DNA from: Burkholderia aenigmatica
Lineage (GTDB): Bacteria > Pseudomonadota > Gammaproteobacteria > Burkholderiales > Burkholderiaceae
Length of the DNA: 64,000 bases
Direction of reading: 5' to 3'
Assembly (NCBI RefSeq): GCF_902499175.1
Contig: NZ_CABVQC010000027.1
Coordinates: 1-64,000, forward strand
The notes under the pieces were generated by a model. That model did not search any database. It was not told where the DNA came from and worked only from the letters and a program-made list of their open reading frames with translations. Numbering within the stretch: the stretch's first letter is position 1; every line of letters starts with the position of its first letter. Below are positions 54,232 through 62,932 of the stretch, one piece after another. The position numbers and the translations under genes were made by a program.

Positions 54232-55511
54232 TGAGGATGACGAAAATGATGGCCGGCTCGGCTGCGTGGCCCGACGTGCGGCGACCCGCCTCGCGCGCCG
54301 TGCCTTTCATGCGACGACTGCTCGCGCGGGTTGCGGCGCTGCTGATCGGCGGCGGTGCGTTCGCGCCCGCGCTTTCTGCCGCACAGGCGGCCGATGCGTT
54401 GTCGCCGCTGCATGAAACAGGCATCGCCGCCGCCGCGCCGGAGGAGGTCGGCGTCGATTCGCGGCGGCTCGTCGATCTGTCGCGCTGGATCCGCGAGCAG
54501 AAGCTCGACGTGTACAGCCTGCTGATCGTGAAGGACGGCAAGCTGATCTTCGAGCGCTACGGCGCGAATGCGTCGCGCGACGCGACCTACGAGCTGTACT
54601 CGGTCACGAAGGCCGTGACGTCGCTCGTCGCGGGCATCCTCGTCGATCAGCGCGCGGTGCATCTCGACGATCCGGTAGCCGCGCGGCTTGCCGCGTGGCG
54701 TCCCGACCTCGGCGGCGCGCTCGCGGACAAGCGCGATATCCAGCTGAAGCATGTGCTGTCGATGTCGAGTGGATTGCACTACGACTTCAGCCCGAAGGAC
54801 GATCCGATCTACTACACCGCGCCGGACCGGCTGAAGCTCGCCGCGTCGGCGCAGCCGAAGGTCGCGCCGGGCACCGAGTTCGAGTACACCGACGTCAATC
54901 CGATCCTGGCGTCTGCGATGTTGAGCGCGGCCGCGGGGGAGCCGGTCGAGCGCGTGGCGCAGGCGCGGCTGTTCGGCCCGCTGGGCATGAAGCACGCGGC
55001 GTGGGAGCGCGCGGACCGCACGGGGCTCGTGTCGGCCGGCTGGGGGCTGCGGCTGCGCGCGATCGACATGGCGAAGATCGGCATGCTCGTGCTGGACGGC
55101 GGCCGCTGGCAGGGGCAGCAAGTCGTGCCGCGCGCATGGATTGAGCAGATGACGTCGCCGGCCGTGTCGCCGCATTTCGGCTACTACTGGTGGATCAACA
55201 ACATCGTCGACAGCGAGCCCGAGTTCGACGCGATGGGCTTCAAGGGACAGTTCATCACGGTGCTGCCCAAGCGCGATACGGTCATCGTGATGACGGGCGT
55301 GCTGCCGGTGGACGGCGGCCTGCGCGATGCGGAGAACGTGAAGCTGTTCCGCCGGATGGTGAACGGCTATATCCTGCCGGCGCTCGACGGCGGCGCGGCG
55401 GGGCCGGCTACCGTCGAAACGCGCGCGGTGCTGCACGACGAACTGGCGCTGAGCGCGCGAACCGAAGGCGTGCCGGGCACGCAGGTCGATCCGACCGATC
55501 TGCCGAAGTAG
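54231..55511 (+). CDS. Beta-lactamase-fold serine hydrolase 2 (paralogue)
   Basis: Second copy, 426 residues from the ATG at 54231 (in-frame ATGs at 54246 and 54309 are alternatives; the signal peptide LLARVAALLIGGGAFAPALSA lies after the last). Nucleophile Ser124-Val-Thr-Lys127, base Tyr in FEYTDVNP. Regions such as WGLRLRAIDMAKIGML and AMGFKGQFITVLP are nearly the same in both copies, showing tandem duplication. The stop of copy 1 overlaps its start. The C-terminal tail (VLHDELALSARTEGVPGT) recurs just past its stop as a relic. Confidence 0.85.
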   Translation: MRMTKMMAGSAAWPDVRRPASRAVPFMRRLLARVAALLIGGGAFAPALSAAQAADALSPLHETGIAAAAPEEVGVDSRRLVDLSRWIREQKLDVYSLLIVKDGKLIFERYGANASRDATYELYSVTKAVTSLVAGILVDQRAVHLDDPVAARLAAWRPDLGGALADKRDIQLKHVLSMSSGLHYDFSPKDDPIYYTAPDRLKLAASAQPKVAPGTEFEYTDVNPILASAMLSAAAGEPVERVAQARLFGPLGMKHAAWERADRTGLVSAGWGLRLRAIDMAKIGMLVLDGGRWQGQQVVPRAWIEQMTSPAVSPHFGYYWWINNIVDSEPEFDAMGFKGQFITVLPKRDTVIVMTGVLPVDGGLRDAENVKLFRRMVNGYILPALDGGAAGPATVETRAVLHDELALSARTEGVPGTQVDPTDLPK

Positions 55512-55557
55512 GCTGGATGGCGGTGCGCCCGCGCGGGCTTCCATCGAAGCGCGCATG

Positions 55558-55638
55558 GTGCTGCACGGCGAACTCGCGCTGAGCGCGCGCGCCGAAGGCG
55601 TGCCGGGTACGGAGGTCGATCCGACGGAACTGCCAAAG
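55558..55638 (+). pseudogene. Relic of a third serine-hydrolase copy (C-terminal tail)
   Basis: 81 bases matching 55428-55508 with about nine mismatches, offset by 130 bases. It translates to MVLHGELALSARAEGVPGT in a frame not joined to the gene before it. The most economical reading is a third tandem paralogue that was deleted by recombination, leaving only its tail. Confidence 0.8.
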
Positions 55639-55707
55639 CAGGCGGGAGGTGGTGCTTTGCGGCGAATGCGCCCGGCCCGCGCGATCGCGAGCCGGGCGCG
55701 CGCGGCG

Positions 55708-57066
55708 TCAGACCAGTTCGCCCAGGCACGCGTCGAACTGCGCGACGAGGCGATCGACGTCGTCGGCCGTCGTCTGCGGGCACACGAGCATCATGTTGTG
55801 GAACGGCGTGATCAGCACGCCACGATTCAGCAGGTACAGGTGCACGATGTGCTCGAGTTCGCTGTCGAGCTGCGCGCCTGCGATCGTGCCGTTGCGCGGC
55901 GGCGTGGGCGCGAACTGGAACTCGGTGCGCGCGCCGATGCGCGTCACGCACCACGGCAACCCGCGTTTCGCGATCGCCTGTTCGAGCCCGCCGGCGAGCC
56001 GCGCGGCGAGTTCGAACATGTGAGCGTAGGCCGCGTCGGTCGCGACTTCGGCCAACGTCGCGCGCATTGCATGCATCGCGAGCATGTTCGCGGTGAGCGT
56101 CGTGCCGATTCCCGAATGGCCGGGCGGCGCGTTCAGCTTCGCCTGCTTCGCGCGTTCCGCGAATTCGGCGCTGAATCCGTACACCGCGCACGGCACGCCG
56201 CCCGCGATCGGTTTGCCGACCACCAGCATGTCCGGCTCGAGATCGTGCGCGACGGCGTAGCCGCCCGGGCCGCTGCTGATCGTATGCGTTTCGTCGATCA
56301 CGAGCAGCGTGCCGTAGCGGCGCGTCAGTTCGCGCGCCGCCTCCCAGAAGCCCGGATCGGGCAGCACCATCCCGATGTTCGTCATCGCCGGTTCCGCGAG
56401 CACGCAGGCGACATCGCCGCCTTTCAGCGCCGCTTCGAGCGCGGCGAGGTCGTTGAATTCGACGACGCGGGTGTTCGCGAGCAGGTCGTAGGACTGTCCA
56501 AGCAGGCTGTCGCGCTGCACCGGGCGGCCGTCGACGAGATCGACGAATACGTCGTCGACCGTGCCGTGATAGCAGCCGTTGAACACGACGATCGTGTTGC
56601 GGCCGGTGGCCGCGCGCGCCCAGCGCAGCACGAAGCGGTTCGCGTCGCTCGCGCTCAGCGCGAACTGCCAGACCGGCAGCCGGAAGCGGCGCGCAAGTTC
56701 GCGCGACACCCACGCGGCATCCTCGCTCGGCAGCATCGTCGTGTAGCCGCGCGTGGCCTGCTCGATGAGTGCCCGCGCGACGGGTTCAGGCGCATGGCCG
56801 AACATCGCACCGGTGTCGCCGAGGCAGAAGTCGGCGTAGCGGTGGCCGTCGACGTCGGTGAACGTCGCGCCGCGCGCTTCCTTCACGTACAGCGAGAACG
56901 GCGTCGACCAGTCCTGCATCCAGTGCAACGGCACGCCGAACAGCAAGTGCTCGGATGCTTCCGCGGACAGTGCGCGGGATTGAGGCATCGCTTCGCTGAA
57001 TGCGCGGCGCTCGCGATCGAACAGCGCGCGGGCGCGGATGAGGTCGACTCCGTGGCGGGAAGGCAA
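55708..57066 (-). CDS. Class III aminotransferase (glutamate-1-semialdehyde aminomutase-like)
   Basis: PLP fold-type I enzyme, 452 residues. Lys285 in LVVGKPIAGGVP binds PLP; LLVIDETHTISSGPGG holds Asp258; VVFNGCYHGTVDD and PPGHSGIGTTLTANMLA are typical of the glutamate-semialdehyde aminomutase branch. The chosen start is a TTG at 57066, preceded by a good AGGAG; the first ATG is 26 residues later and would remove conserved sequence. It is convergent with the serine hydrolase pair. Its substrate (amino acid or amine) is not evident; it lies close to the GNAT and D-amino-acid genes. Confidence 0.82.
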   Translation of the reverse strand: MPSRHGVDLIRARALFDRERRAFSEAMPQSRALSAEASEHLLFGVPLHWMQDWSTPFSLYVKEARGATFTDVDGHRYADFCLGDTGAMFGHAPEPVARALIEQATRGYTTMLPSEDAAWVSRELARRFRLPVWQFALSASDANRFVLRWARAATGRNTIVVFNGCYHGTVDDVFVDLVDGRPVQRDSLLGQSYDLLANTRVVEFNDLAALEAALKGGDVACVLAEPAMTNIGMVLPDPGFWEAARELTRRYGTLLVIDETHTISSGPGGYAVAHDLEPDMLVVGKPIAGGVPCAVYGFSAEFAERAKQAKLNAPPGHSGIGTTLTANMLAMHAMRATLAEVATDAAYAHMFELAARLAGGLEQAIAKRGLPWCVTRIGARTEFQFAPTPPRNGTIAGAQLDSELEHIVHLYLLNRGVLITPFHNMMLVCPQTTADDVDRLVAQFDACLGELV

Positions 57067-57362
57067 AGGCAGCTCCTGGGCTGTGAAGGTACGGAAACGA
57101 TAGCGCGGGCGCAGGGGGGATGAACAGGGGCGGAATTACGGAGGCGGGTTGGTGTGGGTGCGGCAACGTGGGACGGGGCTGACGCGCAGATATTTTTTCT
57201 AAAAGTTTTTGCGCATAAACCGGCGAGGGTCGGCCCGGCCTGTTTTATTGCATGAAAAGTCGGTGGGCGCTCACATCTTTGACATCGGATCCGGTGCGGA
57301 CGAAGCGGGCACAAGGACGCGTCTGGCTGCGTCTCACGATGCCCGTTCGCCGCTGGTTCGCG

Positions 57363-57872
57363 TCACCCGAGCGTCTTGACCATGTGGTGCTCGTCGTAAA
57401 AGCGGCCATCGAAGAACATCGAGCGCGGCTCCGTACCGAACCGGACGAACCCTTGCGACGCATACAGCCGCTCCGCGGTGGCGTTGACCTCGTTCACGCA
57501 CAGCATCAGCTGCTTGCACTGCCACGCCTGCGCCGCATGCGCGGTCGCGCTTTCGAGCAGCGTTTGCGCGATGCCTTGCCCGCGATACGCGGGATCGACG
57601 AACACGCCCCAGATCGTCGCCTTGTGCGCGATCTTCACGCGCGCATCGCGGCGCACGCCGGTGATGCCGACGAGCATATCGCCGTCGAACGCGCCGAACA
57701 CGGCGCGTTCATGGGTCGGGGTGATACGCGTCGCGAATTCGTCGACGGGCACCTGCGATTCTTCGTCGAGCGTCGGCAGGAAAGAGGTGGGCGCGGTGTC
57801 GACTGCACGCAGGCGAACGGTCTGGAAACGGGCGGCGTCGGCCGCGTCGAGCAGGCGGGTTGTGATCGTCAT
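57363..57872 (-). CDS. GNAT-family N-acetyltransferase
   Basis: Acetyl-CoA-dependent transferase of 169 residues. The acetyl-CoA-binding motif A is IWGVFVDPAYRGQGIAQTLLE (with RGQGIA), and NEVNATAERLYASQGFVRFG is motif B. This is the compact RimI-like GNAT layout. The gene is 296 bases from the aminotransferase start, with an AT-rich gap (57170-57250) that could hold the promoter for that gene. The acceptor is unknown. Confidence 0.85.
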   Translation of the reverse strand: MTITTRLLDAADAARFQTVRLRAVDTAPTSFLPTLDEESQVPVDEFATRITPTHERAVFGAFDGDMLVGITGVRRDARVKIAHKATIWGVFVDPAYRGQGIAQTLLESATAHAAQAWQCKQLMLCVNEVNATAERLYASQGFVRFGTEPRSMFFDGRFYDEHHMVKTLG

Positions 57873-58029
57873 CGGGGCGTTCCGGTTGAGGGTCGTGCAT
57901 GCCGGCGCGGGCCGCTGCGGCCGCGGGATGCATCGTCCTTATCGTAATGGGAATCCGGATGCCGCGTCGCGGCGTTCGACGCATGGGGCATCCCGATCGC
58001 ATCGGGTGCCGGGCGCCGCGCGGCAGTCT

Positions 58030-58665
58030 TCAGATCGCGTCGCGCGGCCGCGTTGCATCGCCGTCCACGCAGCACGCGAGCACCTCGGCATCGGTGTCGC
58101 CGAGGCTCAGGTACACGTGCCCGACCGCGCTGTCGAAATACAGGCTGTCGCCGGCGCTCAGCCGGTACGCATGGCCGTTCTCGAAGCGCAGCTCCAGCTC
58201 GCCGCTCAGCACGAACACGAATTCCTCGCCGCTGTGCCGGATGTAGTCGGCGAAGTCCGACAGCTTGCGCGCATGGATCCGCCCGCGCACGGGCACCATT
58301 CGCTTGCCGGTCAGGTCGTTCGCGAGCATCCCGTACGCATAGTTCGGCGTGTCGTAGACCATCTGCTGGCCGGCCGGCGTGAACGACGGCGTCATCGCGC
58401 CGGCGGCCGCGGGGCGGCCGAACATCGTGTCGAAGTCGAGCGCGAGCGCATGCGTGAGCGCCGCGAACTTGTCGTAGGTGAGCGCGATGTCGCCGCGTTC
58501 GGCCTTCGAAATCGTCGACACCGCGATACCGGAGCGCTCGGACAGTTGAGCAAGCGTCAGGCCGCGCGACTTGCGCGCGTCGCGCAGCCGCGCGCCGACC
58601 GTCTGGTGGTCGAGCTGCGGCGCGGCGTCGGTGGGCGGCGGAACGGGAACGGTGGATTTGGGCAT
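58030..58665 (-). CDS. XRE-cupin transcriptional regulator (PuuR-like)
   Basis: 211 residues: an N-terminal HTH_XRE domain (SRGLTLAQLSERSGIAVSTISKAERG) joined to a C-terminal cupin (YIRHSGEEFVFVLSGELELRF ... LSAGDSLYFDSAVGHVY, quoted in part). Such proteins usually repress amino-acid or polyamine catabolic genes and sense the substrate with the cupin. It is divergent from the RidA/oxidase/permease operon, and a long palindrome lies 47 bases upstream of its start. Confidence 0.88.
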   Translation of the reverse strand: MPKSTVPVPPPTDAAPQLDHQTVGARLRDARKSRGLTLAQLSERSGIAVSTISKAERGDIALTYDKFAALTHALALDFDTMFGRPAAAGAMTPSFTPAGQQMVYDTPNYAYGMLANDLTGKRMVPVRGRIHARKLSDFADYIRHSGEEFVFVLSGELELRFENGHAYRLSAGDSLYFDSAVGHVYLSLGDTDAEVLACCVDGDATRPRDAI

Positions 58666-58711
58666 GCGGATACAGGGCGCGACGCGCGCGGCGTGAATAC
58701 GGGTTTTGTCG

Positions 58712-58737
58712 TATACGAGAATAAATTTTCTCGTATA
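58712..58737. promoter_or_regulatory. Operator palindrome of the XRE-cupin regulator
   Basis: Ten-base arms TATACGAGAA and TTCTCGTATA separated by six bases in the AT-rich divergent gap. Its position between the regulator and the D-amino-acid operon supports control of both. Confidence 0.7.
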
Positions 58738-58952
58738 TGATAATTTTCGTCGAAATCGCCGATGGTGGGCGTGACGGCCACTCTAGCATCGGACGACGCG
58801 AAACTCGCGGGGCCGGTGCGGCCGGCGTGAACGACACGTGTGCGAATCGGCGCAGCTCGTCCGTGCGGCGGCTGCCCGATCCGGCGCACGGCAGCGGTCT
58901 TTCCCAGTCATTTCTCCGGCCGCTCGCGGCCGGGCCCGCGAAGGTGCAATCC

Positions 58953-59306
58953 ATGTCCACTGAAATCAAACGTTTGCAGACCGGCGCACGCATGAGCCAG
59001 GTCGTGATCGCGAACGGCTTCGTCCACCTGGCCGGCCAGGTGCCCGATACGGCCGGCGCGCCGATCGCCGTGCAGGCGACCGAAATCCTCACGCGCATCG
59101 ACGCGCTGCTCGCATCGGCCGGCGTCGACAAGACGCGCGTGCTGACGGCCAACGTGTGGCTCAGCGACGCCGCGCACTTCGACGCGTTCAATGCGGTGTG
59201 GGACGCATGGGTGCCGGCCGGCCACGCGCCGACCCGCGCGTGCGTGCAGGCGTTGCTGATGAAGCCCGGTCTCGACGTCGAGATCGCCGTGACCGCGCTC
59301 GCCTGA
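58953..59306 (+). CDS. RidA-family enamine/imine deaminase
   Basis: 117-residue YjgF/YER057c/UK114-family protein, which hydrolyses reactive imines/enamines produced by PLP or flavin enzymes. Landmarks: GFVHLAGQVPD, ILTRIDALLASAGVDKTRV and the ligand-binding Arg in PTRACVQALL, with the C-terminal Glu in LDVEIAVTALA. The ATG at 58953 was chosen over an open frame that runs further upstream, since the rest of the family starts here. It precedes the flavin oxidase gene by 31 bases, a sensible pairing because that enzyme releases an imino acid. Confidence 0.9.
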   Translation: MSTEIKRLQTGARMSQVVIANGFVHLAGQVPDTAGAPIAVQATEILTRIDALLASAGVDKTRVLTANVWLSDAAHFDAFNAVWDAWVPAGHAPTRACVQALLMKPGLDVEIAVTALA

Positions 59307-59337
59307 CGCCCGCGCCGCCCGCCCCGAGGAGTTCCCG

Positions 59338-60588
59338 ATGACATTCGACACGCTCGTCCTGGGCGGCGGCATGATCGGCGTATCCGTCGCCGTTCATCTG
59401 CAACAGCGCGGCCTGTCGGTCGCGCTCGTCGACCGCAAGGCGCCCGGCAACGAGACGTCGCTCGGCAATGCCGGGCTGATCCAGCGCGAAGGCGTGTACC
59501 CGTATGCGTTTCCGCGCGGCTTCGGCACGCTGCTGAAATACGCGTGCAACCGCTCGCCCGACGTCCGCTATCACGTCGGCGCGCTGCCGAAGCTGATCCC
59601 GTTCCTGTACCGCTACTGGCGCAATTCGCATCCGGCGCGCCATGCCGAGATCGCGCGCGCCTATGCGCCGCTGATCGAACACTGCGTGACCGAGCATCGC
59701 GCGATGATCGACGCGGCCGGCGCCGGCGCGCTGCTGCGCGAAGGCGGCTGGCTGAAGGTGTTTCGCACGGCCGCGACGCGCGATGCCGAAACGCGCGACG
59801 CCGAGCGCTGGCGCGCCGAATACGGCGTGACCTTCGACGCGCTCGATGCGGCCGCGCTGCGCGACGCGGAGCCGAACCTGAGCCGTGCGCTGGTCGGCGC
59901 GCTGCGCTATACGGGCTCCGATTCGATCAGCGATCCGAATGCGCTCGTGACCGCCTATGCGCGTCACTTCGAGCAGCTCGGCGGCCGCATCCTGACCGGC
60001 GACGCACTGACGCTGTCGGCCGCGAACGGCTGGCGCGTCGACACCGCGCAAGGCCCGGTCGACGCGCGCGCGGCGGTCGTCGCGCTCGGGCCCTGGTCGG
60101 ACCTGCTGTGCGAGCGGCTCGGCTACACGCTGCCGCTCGCGGTCAAGCGCGGCTATCACATGCACTACGCCGCGCAGCCGGGCGCGCGGCTGAACCGGCC
60201 CGTGCTCGATGCCGACAGCGGCTTCCTGATCACGCCGATGACGCGCGGCATCCGCCTGACGACCGGCGTCGAGCTCGGCTATCGCGATACGCCGCCGACG
60301 CCGACCCAGCTCGCCGCCGTCGAACCGGTCGCGCGCGAGCTGTTTCCGCTCGGCGCGCGCGTCGACGGCGCACCGTGGCTCGGCCGCCGGCCGTGCACGC
60401 CCGACATGCTGCCCGTGATCGGCGCGGCGCCGCGCCACCGCGATCTGTGGTTCGCGTTCGGGCATGCGCATCACGGCTTCACGCTCGGCCCCGTGACCGG
60501 CCGGCTGGTCGCCGACCTGATGACCGGCACGCAGCCGTTCGTCGACCCGGCGCCGTTTCGCGTCGAACGCTTTCTGCACGGCCGCTGA
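59338..60588 (+). CDS. D-amino-acid dehydrogenase (DadA/DAO family, FAD)
   Basis: FAD-dependent oxidative deaminase of 416 residues. The dinucleotide fold begins TLVLGGGMIGVSVAVHLQQRG; GNETSLGNAGLI is the DadA flavin-binding stretch; GALRYTGSDSISDPN and the C-terminal GHAHHGFTLGPVTGRL are typical of DadA. GAGGAG precedes the ATG. Likely substrates are D-amino acids or N-methyl amino acids; the specificity is not visible. Second gene of the RidA-oxidase-permease operon. Confidence 0.87.
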   Translation: MTFDTLVLGGGMIGVSVAVHLQQRGLSVALVDRKAPGNETSLGNAGLIQREGVYPYAFPRGFGTLLKYACNRSPDVRYHVGALPKLIPFLYRYWRNSHPARHAEIARAYAPLIEHCVTEHRAMIDAAGAGALLREGGWLKVFRTAATRDAETRDAERWRAEYGVTFDALDAAALRDAEPNLSRALVGALRYTGSDSISDPNALVTAYARHFEQLGGRILTGDALTLSAANGWRVDTAQGPVDARAAVVALGPWSDLLCERLGYTLPLAVKRGYHMHYAAQPGARLNRPVLDADSGFLITPMTRGIRLTTGVELGYRDTPPTPTQLAAVEPVARELFPLGARVDGAPWLGRRPCTPDMLPVIGAAPRHRDLWFAFGHAHHGFTLGPVTGRLVADLMTGTQPFVDPAPFRVERFLHGR

Positions 60589-60694
60589 ACCGGCGACCGT
60601 GCGCTGCAGCAGGGCGGCCGGCGCACGACGCCGATCGCTCCGTCCAGCGGCTGGCCGATCCGGCTTGCCGCGACGATCAACGACTGGAGACAAC

Positions 60695-62086
60695 ATGCAA
60701 CAGCACACGATGCGGCGCGAACTCGGCGCGCGCCAGATTTCGTTCATGGCCCTCGGCATGGCCATCGGCGTCGGCCTGTTCCTCGGCTCGGCGTCTGCGA
60801 TCAAGGCGGCCGGGCCCGGCGCGCTCGTCGCCTACCTGATCGGCGGCGCGATGATCTTCCTGATCATGCGCGCGCTCGGCGAGATGGCCGTACACCGGCC
60901 GGTGTCCGGCTCGTTCGGTGCGTATGCGTTCGAATACGTCGGGCCGTTCGCCGGCTACGTGGTCGGCTGGAGCTACTGGCTGCTGATGGTCGGCGTCGGC
61001 GTCGCGGAGACGACCGCCATCGGCATCTACATGGGCTTCTGGTTTCCGGACGTGCCGCAGTGGCTGTGGGTCGTGTCGGCGATCGCCGCGATCTCGGCAT
61101 TCAACCTGCTCAACGTGAAGGTGTACGGCGAGCTGGAGTTCTGGTTCGCGATCGTGAAGGTCGTGACGATCGTGCTGATGATCGCGGGCGGCGCGCTGAT
61201 CGTGTTCACGGGGATCGGCCACGGTGGCGTGCCCGTCGGCCTGTCGAATCTGTGGCGTCACGGCGGCGTGTTCCCGCACGGCGTGCTCGGGGTCGTGAGC
61301 GCGCTGCCGATCGTCGCGTATTCGTTCGCGGGCGTCGAGATGATCGGCCTCACGGCCGGCGAGGCGCGCGAGCCGCAGAAGATGATCCCGCGCGCGATCA
61401 ACTCGGTGCTGTGGCGCATCCTGATCTTCTACGTCGGCGCGCTGTTCATCATCATGGCGCTGTATCCGTGGCACGAGCTCGGCGAGCATGGCAGCCCGTT
61501 CGTGACGACGTTCGAATCGCTCGGGCTGCGGCAGGCGGCCGGCATCGTCAACTTCGTGGTCGTGACGGCTGCGCTGTCGAGCTTCAACTGCATCGTGTTC
61601 AGCGGCGCGCGGATGCTGTCGAGCATGGCCGGCAACGGCCTCGCGCCCGCGTCGTTCGCGGCGCTGAGCGCGAGCGGGTCGCCGTCGCGCGCGGTGCGGG
61701 CGACCGTGCTGTTCATGTCGGTCGGCGTGGTGCTGAACTACGTGATTCCGGCGCGCGTGTTCGGCTGGCTGATGTCGTTCCTGTCGTTCGACGTGGCCGT
61801 GATCTGGGCGATGATCGTGCTGACGCACATGCGGTTCCGGCGCGCGCTGGCCGCACGCGGCGAGACGGTGGCGTTCCGCATGCCGTATGCGTCGGTCACG
61901 TCGTGGATCTGTCTCGTGTTCGTCGCGTTCGTGTTCGTGATGCTCGGCGTCGATCCGACCACACGTGGGTCGCTGTATGCCGGCGCGGCGGTGATGGCGC
62001 TGATGGCGATCATCTACCGGCGTTCACGGCACCTGCAGGCGGCTGCACGGTCGACGCGTGTCGGGCTTGGCGTCGAGCGCGTGTGA
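60695..62086 (+). CDS. Amino-acid permease (APC superfamily)
   Basis: Twelve-helix amino acid:proton symporter, 463 residues. The start MRRELGARQISFMALGMAIGVGLFLGSASAI (consensus substrate-site region GMAIGVGLF) and SGSFGAYAFEYVGPFAGYVVGWSYW are typical of the AAT family (AnsP/CycA/ProY). FAGVEMIGLTAGEAREPQKMIPRAI is the helix 6 to loop signature. GGAGACAAC precedes the ATG at 60695. It closes the operon with RidA and the D-amino-acid dehydrogenase and probably imports their substrate. Confidence 0.9.
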   Translation: MQQHTMRRELGARQISFMALGMAIGVGLFLGSASAIKAAGPGALVAYLIGGAMIFLIMRALGEMAVHRPVSGSFGAYAFEYVGPFAGYVVGWSYWLLMVGVGVAETTAIGIYMGFWFPDVPQWLWVVSAIAAISAFNLLNVKVYGELEFWFAIVKVVTIVLMIAGGALIVFTGIGHGGVPVGLSNLWRHGGVFPHGVLGVVSALPIVAYSFAGVEMIGLTAGEAREPQKMIPRAINSVLWRILIFYVGALFIIMALYPWHELGEHGSPFVTTFESLGLRQAAGIVNFVVVTAALSSFNCIVFSGARMLSSMAGNGLAPASFAALSASGSPSRAVRATVLFMSVGVVLNYVIPARVFGWLMSFLSFDVAVIWAMIVLTHMRFRRALAARGETVAFRMPYASVTSWICLVFVAFVFVMLGVDPTTRGSLYAGAAVMALMAIIYRRSRHLQAAARSTRVGLGVERV

Positions 62087-62302
62087 CGGCCAGGTGTGTT
62101 GGTGTGGGGGGAGCGGTCGTGCGACGGGGGCGCGCTGAAGGCGGGGGCGAGGTGTCGTGGCCGTACCGGCGGCGCGTCATGCGCGCCGCGCCACCACGAA
62201 CGATAAGGATGGCGTGAAGCAGGCGCGCGGTCGCGCCGGACCCGCGCCCGGCGTCAACCGCGCAACGATGCGCCCGATCAGGTCAGGCGCTCCGGATCGG
62301 AA

Positions 62303-62932
62303 TCAATACCGGGCGAGCTGATTGCCGTTGATCTGCACGCGATCGCCCGGCCGCAGGTTGCCCGGCGACTGCACGTCGAACGAGCGCATCGTGCCGTCGC
62401 TGACCTGCACGTCGATCCGGTAGCTGCTCGGGCCTTGCGCGGCACCCATTTGCTGGCCGATCTGGTTGCCGGCCACCGCACCGCCGAGCGCACCGATCAC
62501 GGTCGCCGCATCGCGGCCGTGGCCGCGGCCGAACTGGTTGCCCACCAGGCCGCCGACCAGCGCACCGACGACGGTGCCGGCAACGCCCGACGGGCCGACC
62601 GAACCGTTGACCGGCTGGATGTTCGAGACCGTGCCGTACTGCGTGCCGTAGCCGTTGCCGTACTGCTGCTGATTGCCGTACTGGTCATACGGCTGCGACC
62701 CGTATTGCTGCTGGTTGCCGTACTGATCGTACGGCTGCGGCGCCTGGTTCGGATACGGCTGTTGCTGCTGCACGTAGCCCGGCTGCGAATACGCGGGCGT
62801 CGCGTATTGCTGCTGCGGATACCCCGGCTGCGCGCCGTAGTAACCGGGCGCGACGCAGGCGGTCAGCGGAAGCGCCGCGACGGCGACGAGCGAGGCGAAC
62901 AGAACGGTCTTCGTGGAAGGCATGCGCATCAT
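62303..62932 (-). CDS. Glycine-zipper outer-membrane lipoprotein
   Basis: Lipoprotein of 209 residues. The signal peptide ends in the lipobox LTAC (Cys about residue 26). A Pro/Gln/Tyr-rich disordered stretch follows, containing two copies of QPYDQYGNQQQYG. The C-terminal half has the glycine-zipper 2TM domain VAGTVVGALVGGLVGNQFG and ATVIGALGGAVAGNQIGQQMG, as in SlyB and 17-kDa surface antigens, and a small C-terminal beta module. The start at 62932 is favoured by AGGA six bases upstream; ATGs at 62929 and 62923 are in frame. Likely role: outer-membrane integrity, unproven. Confidence 0.85.
   Translation of the reverse strand: MMRMPSTKTVLFASLVAVAALPLTACVAPGYYGAQPGYPQQQYATPAYSQPGYVQQQQPYPNQAPQPYDQYGNQQQYGSQPYDQYGNQQQYGNGYGTQYGTVSNIQPVNGSVGPSGVAGTVVGALVGGLVGNQFGRGHGRDAATVIGALGGAVAGNQIGQQMGAAQGPSSYRIDVQVSDGTMRSFDVQSPGNLRPGDRVQINGNQLARY
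62656..62734 (-). repeat. Tandem repeat in the glycine-zipper lipoprotein gene
   Basis: Two near-identical units coding QPYDQYGNQQQYG with a one-residue spacer, followed by related NGYGTQYG. The repeat unit is about 42 bases. It lies in the low-complexity region between lipobox and glycine zipper. Confidence 0.75.

Noticed and set aside
55668..55699. Hairpin GCGCCCGGC / GCCGGGCGC after the aminotransferase gene
   Set aside because: Fourteen-base loop and no T-run; not distinguishable from random G/C-rich pairing.
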